Shown here piece after piece: positions 46,401 through 57,909 of a stretch of 64,000 nt of DNA (positions within the stretch are counted from its first letter, which is position 1; each line of letters opens with the position of its first letter). This stretch comes from Cyanophora paradoxa (lineage: Eukaryota; Glaucocystophyceae; Cyanophorales; Cyanophoraceae): positions 62,001 to 126,000 of the forward strand of contig QPMI01000241.1 in the NCBI GenBank assembly GCA_004431415.1. The letters are read 5' to 3'. Made by a program: the position numbers and the translations under genes. The notes under the pieces were generated by a model. That model saw only the letters and a program-made list of their open reading frames with translations. It did no database searches and was not told the origin of the DNA.

Positions 46401-48014
46401 CTCCGGCGGGTTCGTGTCACGAGCGGCGTCCTGCGAATTCCAGGCGGGGGGTCGGCGCCGCACAGAACGCGCGCGATCGCGAGAACGTTAACGGGGCCGG
46501 GGCGCTGGCGCACGCAGATGCTCTTGGCGAGGGCGCTGGCGCCGGTGCCCTGCGTGGGGGGGGCGGCCATCCAGCAGAGGACGAAGCCAGCGAGGCCGTT
46601 GACGTGCGTCCACTGCGCTGTCGCCGTCGTCTCTGTGGGCGTCCCGATCGTCGCGATGTCGAAGGCCTCGTCCTTGGCGAGCTTGCCCACCGTGAAGTAG
46701 CTGTTTGAGCCGATGCACGCCCGCGCGTCCTGCGCGCGATCGCGCGTCCCGCGTCGGCCTCGGCCGCCCGGAGCGGATTTCAATTTCAATCACGAGTTCC
46801 GCACCTTCATGTCTATGTTGATCGTGGACGCGGAGAAGCCGGGCAGGCCGCTGTTCGTGATCCTGACGACGATCTCCGCGTTGGTGCGCGAGGTGATCGC
46901 CCAGCCCGTGCCCGAGGCCGTCGCCGCGCTGGCCGCCGCGGTGACGGTCGTCGTGAAGATCGACGCGGCCTTGACGCCCTCGCTGTTCGTGTTGGCGACC
47001 TCGAACGTGGCCGAGAGCGGCTCGGAGAGGCGGAAGGGGTTGTCCGCGCGCGACGCGAGCGCCAGCGTGCACTCGAAGACGTGCGGGCCGGTGGCCGAGT
47101 CGCCGACCCGAGAGCACGCCGTGTTCGCGTTGCTGGTGACGTCGTTGTTGCGGCCTGTGCATGCGATCGAGAGCCATCAAAATGCGGCTCAAGGGAAGAG
47201 ACGTTGCTGCGGGAGCGTAATTGATAGCGGCGGAAGGGGGAGGATTCGCGATCGATAGCCGTCATATGCATGCGGTACCGGTAACGATCGCGAATTCGAA
47301 AGAGCTTGAGCCTCAGAGGCAGGACAGGGCGGGGCCGGGGGCTCCCCAGGGAAGAAGGGAAAGGGGGCGAAGCTCGAGCGGGCGGCTCACCGCAGTCGGG
47401 GCCGGTTGAGATGAGCGCTCCCGTGCAGCCCGTTTGCTGCGCGGCTGGTCGGGAAGGGGGCGGCCGGGGCCGGGGGCCCGAGGGCGATTGCAATCACGAC
47501 TCGGACCTGCACGCGGACGGCGCCGGGCTGGGCGGCGAGGTCGGCGACGGTGACGGTGAAGACGGTGCCCGAAAGGGAGGCCGTGATGCCGGCCGCCGAG
47601 GAGGAGCCTGGGTCGGCGGTCGGGAGGGCGATGGTCCACGAGGCCGCGTCCGCCGAGACGGTCACCTCCGCGCCCTGCACCTCGCCGACCTTCCCCGACT
47701 TCGCGTCCATCGTAACGACCAGCTTGAAGGTCGACCCCGTCGCCACGACCGAGTACGATGGGTCCGAGTCGAAGTGCGAGTTTTTGCCGGCTGCGCAGCG
47801 GGCGCCGTGGCCGGTCAGGAGTCTAACGGCGGAACGAGCAGGCCTAGGCGAGCAGCGCTCTAGCAGCGGGCGGAGCCACGAGAAAGGGCTGTCGAGGCAC
47901 TGCGGCATGCTATAGATCGCGCGGCATGTCGCACCGCAAGCCGCGGAGGTGAGGCTGACCACGGCGAAGAAAGCCAGCACAGCGGCCAGGCGCGCCGCAT
48001 AGTTGCGATCCATC
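43439..48014 (-). CDS. Type I membrane protein with repeated beta-sandwich-like ectodomain
   Basis: ATG at 48014 begins a signal peptide (RLAAVLAFFAVVSLTSA). The ectodomain exons have Thr/Val/Ala-rich beta patterns, for example YSVVATGSTFKLVVTMDAK, PLSATFEVANTNSEG, NAEIVVRITNSGLPGFSA and FKYTATVKACRPGG, with the FKYTV/FKYTA...KAC element occurring twice. This suggests tandem Ig/fibronectin-III-like or DUF11-like modules, but I cannot name the family. Near 43860-43920 a hydrophobic helix (VPVGAVVIGVVAVVVVVA) followed by ARAKAR is the transmembrane anchor. It joins in phase across a gtgcggc intron to a cytosolic tail (KALNGSYPPAPAAG...) rich in Ser-Phe-Ser-Gly, with stop 43439-43441. About 15-20 exons; not every internal junction was checked. 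Confidence 0.6.
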
Positions 48015-48842
48015 CTGAAGCCTCGCTGACTGACGTCCGATGCGAGTAACCGCACGAACCGCCCGATCGGGGAGCCGTCCGGCCTGGGAGCTCCGAGACT
48101 CGACTAACTGCCGGCGAACGCTGGGCGCACTGCAGGCTGCAGCTGCTCAAGCCTAGTAGTAGATCTGCCTTTGCCGGCGCTCGCGTCGATCGCTGACTGC
48201 GGAGCGGCGGTCGGCGTCGTTCCGACAGCGTAAAAGCAGTGGCTGCTGTTGCAGCCTGCAGGCACGCCGCTTCTTGTTGTTATTCAGGAGACTGTACCCC
48301 AAACTCAGGAAATTCTTCGGCCGAACACACGAACGGGTCCGCGGCGACTCCGCGCACACGATCCTGATTCCTGATCATGCATATGCGTGCAGATGAGGAT
48401 CGGAGCGACGGAGCTGCATCGAGCCACGAGAAAGGGCTAGCGCTAGGCGCCGCTACCCGGTAGCGCGCGCGCGCTGTCGGCCCAGTGTCGGGGCACTGCG
48501 GCTGCAGTGCGGCATGCTCTAGATCTAGCTCTAGATTTCGATCTAGATCGCGGCCGGGGCGAGGGAACTGATTGAGGGAGCTGCGCATACAGCGCTGCAA
48601 CTGCGCATGCAGCGCTGCACGGCTGCGCGCATTCATGCCAGTGAAGCTGCTTAGTGTGTACGCTGCCGGGCCGCCAAAATTGAGCTACAAGCTGCGAAGG
48701 AGGTTTAGGGATGACCGCGGCCCGATCGCGGGGCCGCAGCCCGGGCGGCTCGGCGCGCGGACCCCCGCGGTGCCCGCGGAAACGGGGAGAGGGAAGGGGA
48801 GGGGGGTGGGGGGAGGGAAGGGGGGAGGGCGGGCGATGACGA
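48015..48842. other. Region between exportin-t gene and the membrane-protein gene
   Basis: No firm gene. It holds TCTAGATC-type palindromic words (48514-48552) and a decayed copy, at about 48420-48530, of the first exon of the gene at 48014. Confidence 0.5.
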
Positions 48843-51800
48843 TCAGCCCCTCCTCTTCTCGATGAAAGACTGCGGGGGCAGGCGTCGGGGGGCGCAGGGG
48901 GAAGAGAGACGCAAGGACGGGGCCTGGCACCTTGAACCAGTTCCTGGCGAGCTTCCCCTCGGGGCTCGCCCCCGCCGCGCTCCCCGTCGCCTGCCCCGCC
49001 GCCGCCTGCCCCGCCCGCCCCCTGAGCGCGGCCAAGCGAGAAGCCAGAGCGGAGCGGGGCGGGGCGGGGGCACCTGGATGGCGGCGAGGAACTCGGCGGC
49101 GGCGGCGGCGTCGCAGCGGGGGAGGCCCGGCAGCACCCGCTCCGCGAAGTGCTGCCCCGCACGCTCGGCCTCGCGGAGGGGGGGGGGGGGGGGGGGGAGG
49201 GGAGGGGGGGGGGGGAGGGCTACCTGCGCGATCGGCTGCCCGATGCGGACCCAGGCCGCCTGCGGAGCGGGGCGGGGGGCGGGGCGTTAGGGGGCACACG
49301 CCTCTGGCGGGGAGGCGGGGGAGGGGGAGGGGGCGTGCCTTGAGGACGTTGAGGGCGTCGCCGACGACCTGCGGGGCCCCGAGAGGGGTCAGAGAGGGGC
49401 GCCGAGGCCGGGGCCGGGGCCGGGGGCGGGGGAGGCGGGGCGGGCGGGCCTGGTTGGCGACGGCGTCGGCGAGGTTGAAGGCGGGGCGCATCGGGCACCG
49501 CAGCGCCGCCGGCGCCATCTGCTCCACCACGAACTGCGCCCGCCTCAGGCGGCGGCGCGTCGCGGGGCGGGGTGGGGCGGGCGGGGCGGGGCGGGCCTGG
49601 TTGAAGCCGGGGCAGCGGGAGGCCTCGTTCGGGCCGCCCCAGAGCTCGATCAGCTTCAGCATCGCCAGCAGGCACTGCCGGTTCGCCTGCGCGCGCGCCC
49701 CGCCCCGCTCGCACGCCGGCGCGAGCCCGGGGCCGAGGCGGGGCGGACGGCGGGGTCCGGGTGGCTGCAGCCGGCCACGAGGGTCCCCAGCACGTCGTTC
49801 AGCGACTTCACGTTCCCTGCCCGCGACGCGCCGCGTCAGACCGAGCTCCAGCTCCCGCTCGGAGGGCGGGGGCGTGCCCGGGGAGGTGAGGACGGTGTCG
49901 AGGCCGTTCTGGACGAGCATGCAGAGGAGCGTGAAGTAGGCGCGCTGCAGCTCCGCCCGCTCCCGCTCCTCCTCCGACGGCGCCCCCGCCGCCGTCGCCG
50001 CCGCCGCCCCCGCCGCCGGCGTCCCCTGCGTCGCCTGCACGCCTGTCAGAGGCGATGTCGCGGGCGCGGGGGCGGGCTCCGGGAGGGGGGTACGGCGCGC
50101 CTGGACGACGCGGCGGACGAGGACGAGGATGGACTCGTTGACGACCGGGAAGAGGGCCGCCTGGCGGTGGAAACGTGAGGCGTGGGCGCGGGGCCCTCCG
50201 GAGGGGCGCGGGGCCGGGGCGGGCCTTGAACTTGATGACGAGCTGGTTGTAGAGGGCGAGGAACGCCAGCAGGTCCTGGGCGGGCGGAGGTCGGCCGCGG
50301 GGAGGGGACCGGGGAGAGGGGCACGGCACCTTGACGGAGCAGTTGGAGAGGAGGTGGGAGACGCAGCCGGGGAGGTAGGCCTGGGGGGCGCGGCGGCTCG
50401 GGGGGCGCGGGGAGCGTGCCGGGGAGGGGTACGGCGCACGACGACGTCGGGGCCGAGGACGTCGACCATGCGGTGGAGGAGGAAGATGACCTGGCGGCGC
50501 GCGCACGCGGGGTCGGCGGGGCACGGGAGCGAAGGACGAAGCGGGGTTACGCGGGCGCGCCTTCTGGTGGATGGCCTCGTTGGCGCGGAGGGCGACGGAG
50601 ACGCGCAGCACCGCCTCCAGGAAGCGCTGCGAGGGGGGTACCGGGTCGGACAGGAGGGAGGGAGGGAATGTCTGGGGGAAGGGCGGGGGGTACGGTAAAG
50701 AGGCCCCAGGAGGCGTCGCGGCGGGAGCCGACGCCGCCGCCGACGGCCTGCGTCGCGGCGTGCGCGGGGAAGCCTGCGGGGCGTCAGGCGGCTGAGCTCG
50801 AGCCGGCTGGGGGCGGGGCGGGGGCGGGGGCGGGGGCGGGCCCTTGGAGAGGTGGCCGACGGCGGTGACGACGTGGCAGACGAGCGCCTCCACGTGCGGC
50901 GCCCCGATCTGGGGGACCCGCCGGGGGTCAGCCCCCGCGCCCCTTCTCACTCCGTCGTGCGCGCGCGGCGCGCACGAAGTCGCCGGGGGCGGCGGAGGCG
51001 GCGACTTGGGCGAGGAGCTCGAGCACGGGGCCGATGATCGCCTGCGCCGGGGCGCGTGAGGGGCCGGGGCGGGGCGGGGCGAGGCGGAGGGGTGGGGGCG
51101 GGCACGGAGAGGTAGGCGGCCTGCTGGTCGGGGGCGCAGATGTCCGACCCCAGCAGCTGCCCCACCGCCTCGTACAGGTTCACCTGGTCGTCGTCCTACG
51201 AACAAAGTTCGAGGGGCGGGGGCGGGGCTGGAGCGGGGCGGGCGGGGCTTGCCGGGATGGGCCCCTCGGGCTTGCCGGCGGAGAGGCGGGCGCCGGGGGC
51301 GCGCGGGGCGGCGCGGGCGGCGCTGACGGCGAGCAGGTCCTGGATCCCCTGCAGGATCGTCCCCGTGTACGGCGCCAGGCTCGTCCGCAGGCTCTGGGGG
51401 GTACGCGTCAGGCCGCAGGGGGGAGAAGGGAAGGCTGGGGTACGGGCGGGCCTTGGCGAGGCGGAGGAAGAGGTAGGCGGCGCGGCTGCGGACGTGGGGC
51501 GACGCGTGCCGCACGCCGCTGCGCCCCGCGCGGTGAGGCCGCGCGCGGGGCGGGGGGGAGGGGCCGAGGGGCACCGGTCGTCGAGGAAGGCCTGGAGGGT
51601 CGCCTGCACCCACGCCGCCTGCTGCCCCAGCGTCTGCGCCCGGGCCCGAAGGCCCGCCCGCGTCGGCCCGTGCGCCGCGGGGACGAGAGGGCCCACCCAG
51701 CCCCGCCCGCGCCGCGCGGACCTTGTAGTAGCGGACGGCGTTCTCGAAGAACATCAGCTGTACGGCGCGGTGCGGGTACCCCGCCACGTCTGCCCCGCCG

Positions 51801-54569
51801 CCTAAGCGGGGGCGGGCGGGCGGGCAAGCGCGGCAGCCGGGGGCCGGGGGGCGGGCTCACTGGACAGGACGATGCGGCCGAGGACCTCAGCGAACGCCGC
51901 GTCCTTCGAGAGCGCCTCCTCTGCGGCGGAGGCTCGCGGCGGGCGGGGCGCGTGGGGCGCGGGGCGGGGGCGGACCGGTGAGGGCCTCCCCGAGCTGGTA
52001 GACGAGGGCCAGAGCGGCCTCCACCGGCGCAAACGGGAGCGACTGGCGGGGCCGGCGGGGGCGGACGTCAGACGCCGGGCGGAGGTCCAAAGGAGGAAAG
52101 GCGGGGCGGGCGGACGGCGAGCTGCTGGCAGACGCCGGCGGCGGAGGTGTAGACGAAGGACTTGGCGAGCTCCGGCGCCAGCCGCGCCACGTTCTGCAGC
52201 GACGCCGGCGCCCGTCAGCCCGCAGTGCGCCGGGGCGGGGCGCCGGGGCGGGGCGGGGCGCTCGCCTTGAAGACGGTGGCGAGGTCCTTGCGGAACTCCT
52301 GGAACTCCGCCTCCTCCTCCCCCTCCCGCTCGAAGCTGTACGTCTCGTCGTACTGCAGCCTGCCCCGCCCCTCGGGCTCAGCCGGCTGCGAGGGGCCGGG
52401 GGCCGGGGCCGGGAGCGGGGCGGACTTGCGGGCGATGGCGGCGAGGAGCTTCTGGAAGTGCTCGCCCTCCAGCGCCGACACCGCCGCCCCCTTCTTCACC
52501 TGCCCCCGCCCCCTCGCTCGCGCCCCGGTGGGGGGCGGGGTCGGCGGGGGGTACGCTCGCTCACCTGGGCGGAGACCATCGCGACGTACGCGTGGACGAA
52601 CGGCAGCGCCGCCGACGAGACGTCGTCCTGCGCGTCGGGGGCGCGCGGTCGGCCCCCCCGGGCGGGGCGGGGCCCCCGGGGGGTACGGGCGCACGTCCTC
52701 GCTCTCCATGAACTGGAAGACGATCGGGATGAGCTCCACCACCGCCTTCTCGCACGTCTCTGCGCCCGTACCCCGCGTGGGGCGAGGGCCGAAGGCGGGG
52801 GGCACAGGCGGGCGCGGGGCGGGGGCGGCGCGGCGCACCGACGACCTCGGCGGTTCCCGGCCCGGGCTTCTCCATGAGCTGAGGGAGGGAAAAGAGGCGG
52901 GCGATCAGGCTCGGGAGGGGGAGGGCCGCGGAGGGGCGGGGAGGGCGCCTTGTCGATGATGCCGAGGAGCTCGAGCCCGACGCCCTGCGCCGCCAGCGTC
53001 GAAAGCTTCGCCGAGTCGTCGCCCCACTTCTGCGAGGGCGTCACGGGGGTACGCGGTCTGGCTCCTGGGGGGTACGCACCGGGGCGATGGTGCGGATGAC
53101 TTCGATGAGGCGGAGCTGCGCGGGCGGCTCGCGGGGGGGAAGAAAAAAGGAAGGGAAAAGGAGGGGAGAGGAGGGGGGCGTGCCCGCTCGATGAGGGAGG
53201 CCTTGAGCACGGGGTCCATCCCCTTCCCGACCATCTGCGCCCCCGGCCGCGTCAGGCAAGCGGAGAGGGCGGGGCGCAACGAAACATGAAGGCGGCGCAC
53301 CTCGAGGAGGCAGTCCGCGGCCTCGTCCCGAAGCTGCGGGCTGCGGCGGGGCTCGCGGGGGTACAGGCGCGCGGGGTGGGGTCGGGGGCGGGGGTACGCG
53401 CCTGGAAAGGAAGGTGAAGAAGAGCTGAACGAAGCGCTCCGTCGCGACCAGGCCGATGTCGATCCAGGCTGGCGGGAGGGGGGTACACGTTATGCTCGGG
53501 CCCCGGCGGCGTCCGGACGAGTGGACGGGGGGGGGTACGCTCTCACCGACGTAGCGGGCGAGGGTGGTGAGGCAGGCCTTGGCGAGGTCCGGGGCGCTCG
53601 CGTGCGTCCCCAGCAAGATCGTGTACCACGCGTCCACAAGCTGCGGGGGTACGCCGTTACTTCCTTTTCGGGCACGCGGATTCCTTTTGCAGAGGCGCGC
53701 ACCGCCGGGACGCTGGTGTGGCGCATGGCGTTCTTCTGCAGAGGGCGTAAGAAGGTAGGGGACGGAGGGGCGGGAGGGTACGCGCGATCTGGGCGTTGCG
53801 CTGGAGCTCCTGCTGGGGGCGGGAGAAGTCGAGCGAGGCGATCTCGTCGTCCACCGTGTTCAGGATGCGGAAGAACATATCCACGAGCGCCGGCACCCCC
53901 GTCTGCGGCCGGGGTACGCGTCGCTCGGCGCGGGCGGCAGGGGAGCGCGGGCGGGCGGGCCTGGGCCATTCCGAGGAGGTCGTGGAAGAACGAGGGCCAC
54001 TCCTCGGGGTACTCGAACTTGGCCAGCAGCACGATGCACTGCGCGAACTTGTTCTTGAGGAGTACCGCGCGGCGTCAAGGGCGGCGCGCGGCGGGCCGGC
54101 GCGAGGGCGGTTCGGGGCGCGGGCGGGCGGCTGCGAGGATATACTGCCGGTCGGGCGAGAGGCCGGGGACGACATCGCGCAGGTACTGCAGGAATGCGTT
54201 CCTGAGCGCCGCGCGGTCGGACGCGTCGATCTGGGCCAGCCTGCCGGCCCCGCGCGATCGTCAGCCGTGCGGCGGCGAGTCGTGCCCCGCGCGGGCAACG
54301 CACCGCTGCTGAATGACCTCTTGGATCAGTTGCATGCACCAGAACGTGACTTGCGGCGGCGCAGTGGCCGACGTGAGGATCTGCTGGACGCACACCTTCC
54401 ACGAGTCTGCACCGCCGCCCGGGCGTCAATCGCGAGCGGCCGCGGCGATCTTGCAGAGCGCACCAGGCTGCGTCTTCCACTGATCCAAGAACGCCGACGC
54501 CTGCGCCTTCACCGCCGGGTCCGCCGTCGGGTTGAAGACGAGGGAGACCGCTTGCTCCAGGCTCCCCAT
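48843..54569 (-). CDS. XPOT: Exportin-t (tRNA nuclear export receptor, LOS1/PAUSED)
   Basis: ATG at 54569 and TGA at 48843-48845. The N-terminus (LVFNPTADPAVKAQASAFLDQ, then DSWKVCVQQIL) matches the importin-beta N-terminal repeat of exportin-t. Diagnostic downstream pieces in the right order: FAQCIVLLAKFEYPEEWPSFF, DMFFRILNTVDDEIASLDF, WIDIGLVATERFVQLFFTFL, LRDEAADCLLE, VGKGMDPVLKASLIE, the conserved LQYDETYSFEREGEEEAEFQE, VRSRAAYLFLRLAK, LELLAQVAASA, YFTLLCMLVQNGLDTVL, LIELWGG and, at the end, LARNWFK/SFIEKRRG. The protein binds mature tRNA with RanGTP and exports it from the nucleus. More than 30 short introns are needed, many with GTACCC donors and G/C homopolymers. Length is in line with the family (about 950-1000 aa). 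Individual exon borders were not all checked. Confidence 0.9.
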
Positions 54570-55532
54570 CGCTGCGCTGCGGTAACGCAACGCACGTCAG
54601 CACATCGCGCTCCCGTCGCACCCGCCCGCTTGGCCGCACGTCACCGTGATGTGCGCTTGGCGCTCGCCGGCGTCGGTCGCGAGATCGGTGGCGTCGGTCT
54701 GCTATGCCTCCATCGTGGCCTTCGTGTTCGTGAGAGTGTCCCTGGTCTGCACCGGCGGTTGGAGGAATTGCTTGCTGGAGGGGTATACGTAGAGGGCGGC
54801 CACCTGCAGTTGCGCGGCGAAAACAAAGAAGCGGATCGATGTCTCCATCATGATCAGAGCTCGTGACTGGCGCGGCGGATCGCCGCGGCGATTTGCCGTT
54901 CGCCGCGGCGCAGCTGCAGCAACTGCAGCCGCCGCACGCGTTCGATCGCTTGAGGACGCGGCCGCGGGCATCGATGTCGGCGCGAGTGCCCGGCCTCGAC
55001 GTCGGCGCGCCATGGCCCCCGCGCGCCTCGACGTCGGCGCGCGCCGCCCTGGCGCCCGCGCGCGCCGCGGCCGCAGGCCGCGTCGGCGCCGGCCCGGCGG
55101 TGTTCGCGCGCGCATGCAGGGGGCGTAAATTTCGATTTGATCGAGGGGAAATTAATTCGATGCTTGATCATGAGGGGGCTCTATATAGCTAGCTAGCGCT
55201 AGCTGCGCGCTAGCTATAGATCTAGATTATAGATCGAGCTCGAGGGGGTGCTAGCTAGGACCGGAGGGGCCGGGGCGCCCCGGCCCGGCTGCATGAGCTC
55301 GAGGGGATCGGATCCGGATCCAGAGTGCATATATGCATGAGGGGAGCGCGCATGCGCATGCATGCGTGCGCGCGCATGCTCGCGAGCTCGAGATTAAATT
55401 CGAAGGCAACCTATATATATAGGCCTTATATTTAAGAGCTCGAGACGTATACATCGCGCATATCGGTATCTCGATCGACGAGCTCGAATTGGAAGCACCG
55501 CAGCAATTGCAAACACGTCCTTCCACCGACAC
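54570..55532. other. Divergent intergenic region upstream of exportin-t
   Basis: It contains promoter DNA for the exportin-t gene and for the + strand gene at 55533. Alternating CGCG-rich DNA (54880-55110) gives way to AT-rich DNA with dense palindromic words (ctagctagcgctagctgcgcgctagctatag near 55185-55217, gcgcatgcgcatgcatgcgtgcgcgc near 55347-55372). A minus-strand frame of about 48 codons at 54706-54852 may be a 5' exon or nothing. Confidence 0.4.
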
Positions 55533-56271
55533 ATGTCTGACTGGCTATCCTGGCTCGGGACGAACCGTCCCCACGACGTCCGGCAGGCGGTGCGCGCACC
55601 GATTTCTTCGAGCGCGAGTGCTTCTCGCGTCGTACGTGATCTTGAGCGCGGACTGCAGCCCGAGACGAATCAGCCCCGCCGCCGGAGCCTCGTCGACGCG
55701 CTCCTCGGCAGAAACAAATCAGAGCCGGAGCCCGTCGTGCGCGCACCTTGCTCAATATTTTAATTTAGGCCACGTGAGAGCACGAGAGAGCGAGCAGAAT
55801 CCTCGCTGCGGAACCTCAATTTCTTATGCCTCCCCTTCCAGTTGAAGTCGGAATTTCTGACGCCTCCCCTTCGCGATCCAGCACGGCCCGAGCGTGTACA
55901 GAACTGGGCACGAGAACACGTGGGCTGACGTGTTCGACCCCGCGCGCATGCGGCGTGTGGGAGACGGTGCGATCGCCCCGCGCGCGCTCCCGCTGTGCCT
56001 TCGCGCTTCCTCACAGCTTCTTCGCCGCTTCTTCCGCAGACTTCTACGACAATCCCAAGGTGGACATGCGCAGCATCGACCAGATCATGGCTCAGTCCCG
56101 CGCCGGTGCGGTCTTTGCTGTAGGTGTCAAATTAATTTGATCTCGCCCTTGAATTTGATTCGGCCCGTCGGCCCAGGCAAGTCGAACCTGGACAAGCAAG
56201 AGGCGCTCCAGGAGCAAGCGGCCGCGAAGTGCGCACGAGCGCTGGGCGCTCTTTCCAAGATCGCGTGCTGA
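55533..56271 (+). CDS. Unidentified gene (Asp/Met-rich C-terminus)
   Basis: ATG at 55533 (MSDWLSWLGTNRPHD). The first exon region includes SLVDALLGRNKSEPEPV, followed by a gtgcgc intron and an exon LKSEFLTPPLRDPARPERVQNW starting near 55843. The final two exons are clear: FYDNPKVDMRSIDQIMAQSRA joins GKSNLDKQEALQEQAAAKC across a gtgcgg intron (about 56108-56176), with TGA at 56269-56271. The junction before FYDNPK is ambiguous; an alternative upstream frame reads HGPSVYRTGHENTWADVFDP. I do not recognise the family. It is convergent with the next gene. Confidence 0.5.
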
Positions 56272-56535
56272 TCCCCCCCGGCGGCGCAGCCGGGAGATGG
56301 CGAAGGAGCGCGCGGACTGAAACTGGCCGATCGTCCATGTACAGTAGACTGGGAAGGAGCAGTCGCTAGGCGATAACGATGCGCTTGAGATTGTGTACAT
56401 AAGAATAGCGAGTCGATGAAGAAGGGAACTGCGGGGGTGGGAAGAGCCTGGGCGAACGGGCAGGGATGGGAGGCCGAGGAGGGGGCATGGCCAGAGAAGT
56501 TCGGAGCGGGCACTCCGGCGGAGCCGGCGGAGGTG

Positions 56536-57718
56536 CTAGTTGAACGATTGCCCCGGGACCAACGTCAGATGGACTGCGGGGCACGTGGATCAGAGGGGAC
56601 CGGGGCTCGGGGCGCGGCGGCGCGCACTCCTGAGCTTGTGCGAGTATACAATGGAGGCCAGCTTGACGCCTGCATGCGGCGCGTCGAAGGGCGCGGCGGG
56701 GCGGGGCGAGGGCGGGGGGCGAAAGGGGCCCGCACAGGACTCGAAGAGGTAGAGAAGGATGGCGCCTGTGACGGCCGCCCCGTACTTCCCCGGGGAGACC
56801 AGGCCCTGCGCCGCCAGGCTCGACGTCACCAGCGTCACCCCGTCCACCAGCACTGCCACCCCGCCTTCAGCGGGCGCGGCGGGCGCGGCGGCGGCGCCCC
56901 GCGGGCACCCGAGATCGCCGAGAGGACTCCGTACACGTAGAGCGCGTGCACTCGCAGCAGATCTGCCGGCGAGCGTCGGCGACACGCGCGGTGCGGGCGG
57001 ACGCGCGCGGGGCGGACCTTGCGCGTAGTACCTGCAGGCGCGCGCGCGCCTCCGAGTCAGGGGCAGCGAGGCGTCCGGAGCGGCAAGCGCCGCACCCGAG
57101 GAAGAGCAGGCCCATGTCGACCGCCGAGAAGTTTGCGAGAACGAATGACCCAATGAAATAGTAGATGACCTGCGGGCCGTCGGCGGCGGCGCAAACGCGC
57201 GCGCGGGGCGTGGGCCGGTGTAGTCTCACATCGAGTCCTAGCATGAGAGCGAGGGAGCGCCGGAACTTCTTCGACAGGTCTTTCGAGATGAGGCTAGGCG
57301 TTGGATGCAGCGCCTGCGCAAGATGCAGCGTTCGTGTGAGCGTGGAACCATTGAATAGCTAAGGGGCGCGGAGGGGCGCCGAGTCGCGCTAGCTGCCGCC
57401 GGCGGCACGACGAAGCGTGTGTTGTGTGCTCTGCAACCGCCGGACCCGCTGACCACACGCGAGCTCGGAACACAAGCCGCGGCCGACCACATCGGCGCAT
57501 ATGACCGGACGCGCTTTAGGGGGGGCGTACGCGCTTAAAGGGCATACCGTCGCATCACTTCTCGCAGCGCCTGAGAAGAAGTGCTCTGGCGGGGCGTCAG
57601 GCCGTGAAAACCGGTCCGGCGTGCTCGCCAACCACAAAAACGTACCCTGAGCTTCGGGATCAATGCGCGGGTCGTTTTCAGGAGCGCGCAGGAAGTCCCC
57701 GAAGCCAGAGAGACTCAT
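56536..57718 (-). CDS. Multi-pass membrane protein of unknown family
   Basis: ATG at 57718 (MSLSGFGDFLRAPENDPRID). Nine exons chain in phase through GTACGT, GTACGC, GTTCCA, GTGAGA, GTGCGG, GTCCGC, GTGCCC, GTGCGG and GTGCGC donors to a stop at 56536-56538, giving about 240 residues. The N-terminal half is soluble and ends in a basic stretch (DLSKKFRRSLALMLGLD). Hydrophobic segments follow: VIYYFIGSFVLANFSAVDMG, LLRVHALYVYGVLSAISGG, VAVLVDGVTLVTSSL and YGAAVTGAILLYLFESC, so three or four membrane spans. The tail is VKLASIVYSHKLR plus a short end. I cannot name the family. One intron (GTTCCA..., about 35 nt) is unusually short. It shares a 190-bp divergent promoter with the C2 gene. Confidence 0.6.
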
Positions 57719-57909
57719 TGTCCACGCTCCTGCTGCAAACTTGTGTGGGAACGAAGTCTGCGCGCCTACCCTTGCAGTCCTCGACACTGCGTACCCCCGA
57801 AGTGTGGCGAAGCGAGCGAGGCGTTGCTCCGCAATCGCCTTCCTTCGTTAGCTAAGCTTTGGCGGGAATACGTCGTCCAGAGTATATGCTGTGCTGAACA
57901 GCCGTAGGG
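57719..57909. promoter_or_regulatory. Compact divergent promoter region
   Basis: The two start codons (57718 minus, 57910 plus) lie only 191 bp apart, so the genes must share a bidirectional promoter region. No specific element was identified. Confidence 0.4.

Noticed and set aside
54702-54855. Small minus-strand frame upstream of exportin-t
   Set aside because: About 48 codons, no recognisable domain and no clear splice to the exportin-t first exon. Mentioned only in the spacer entry.
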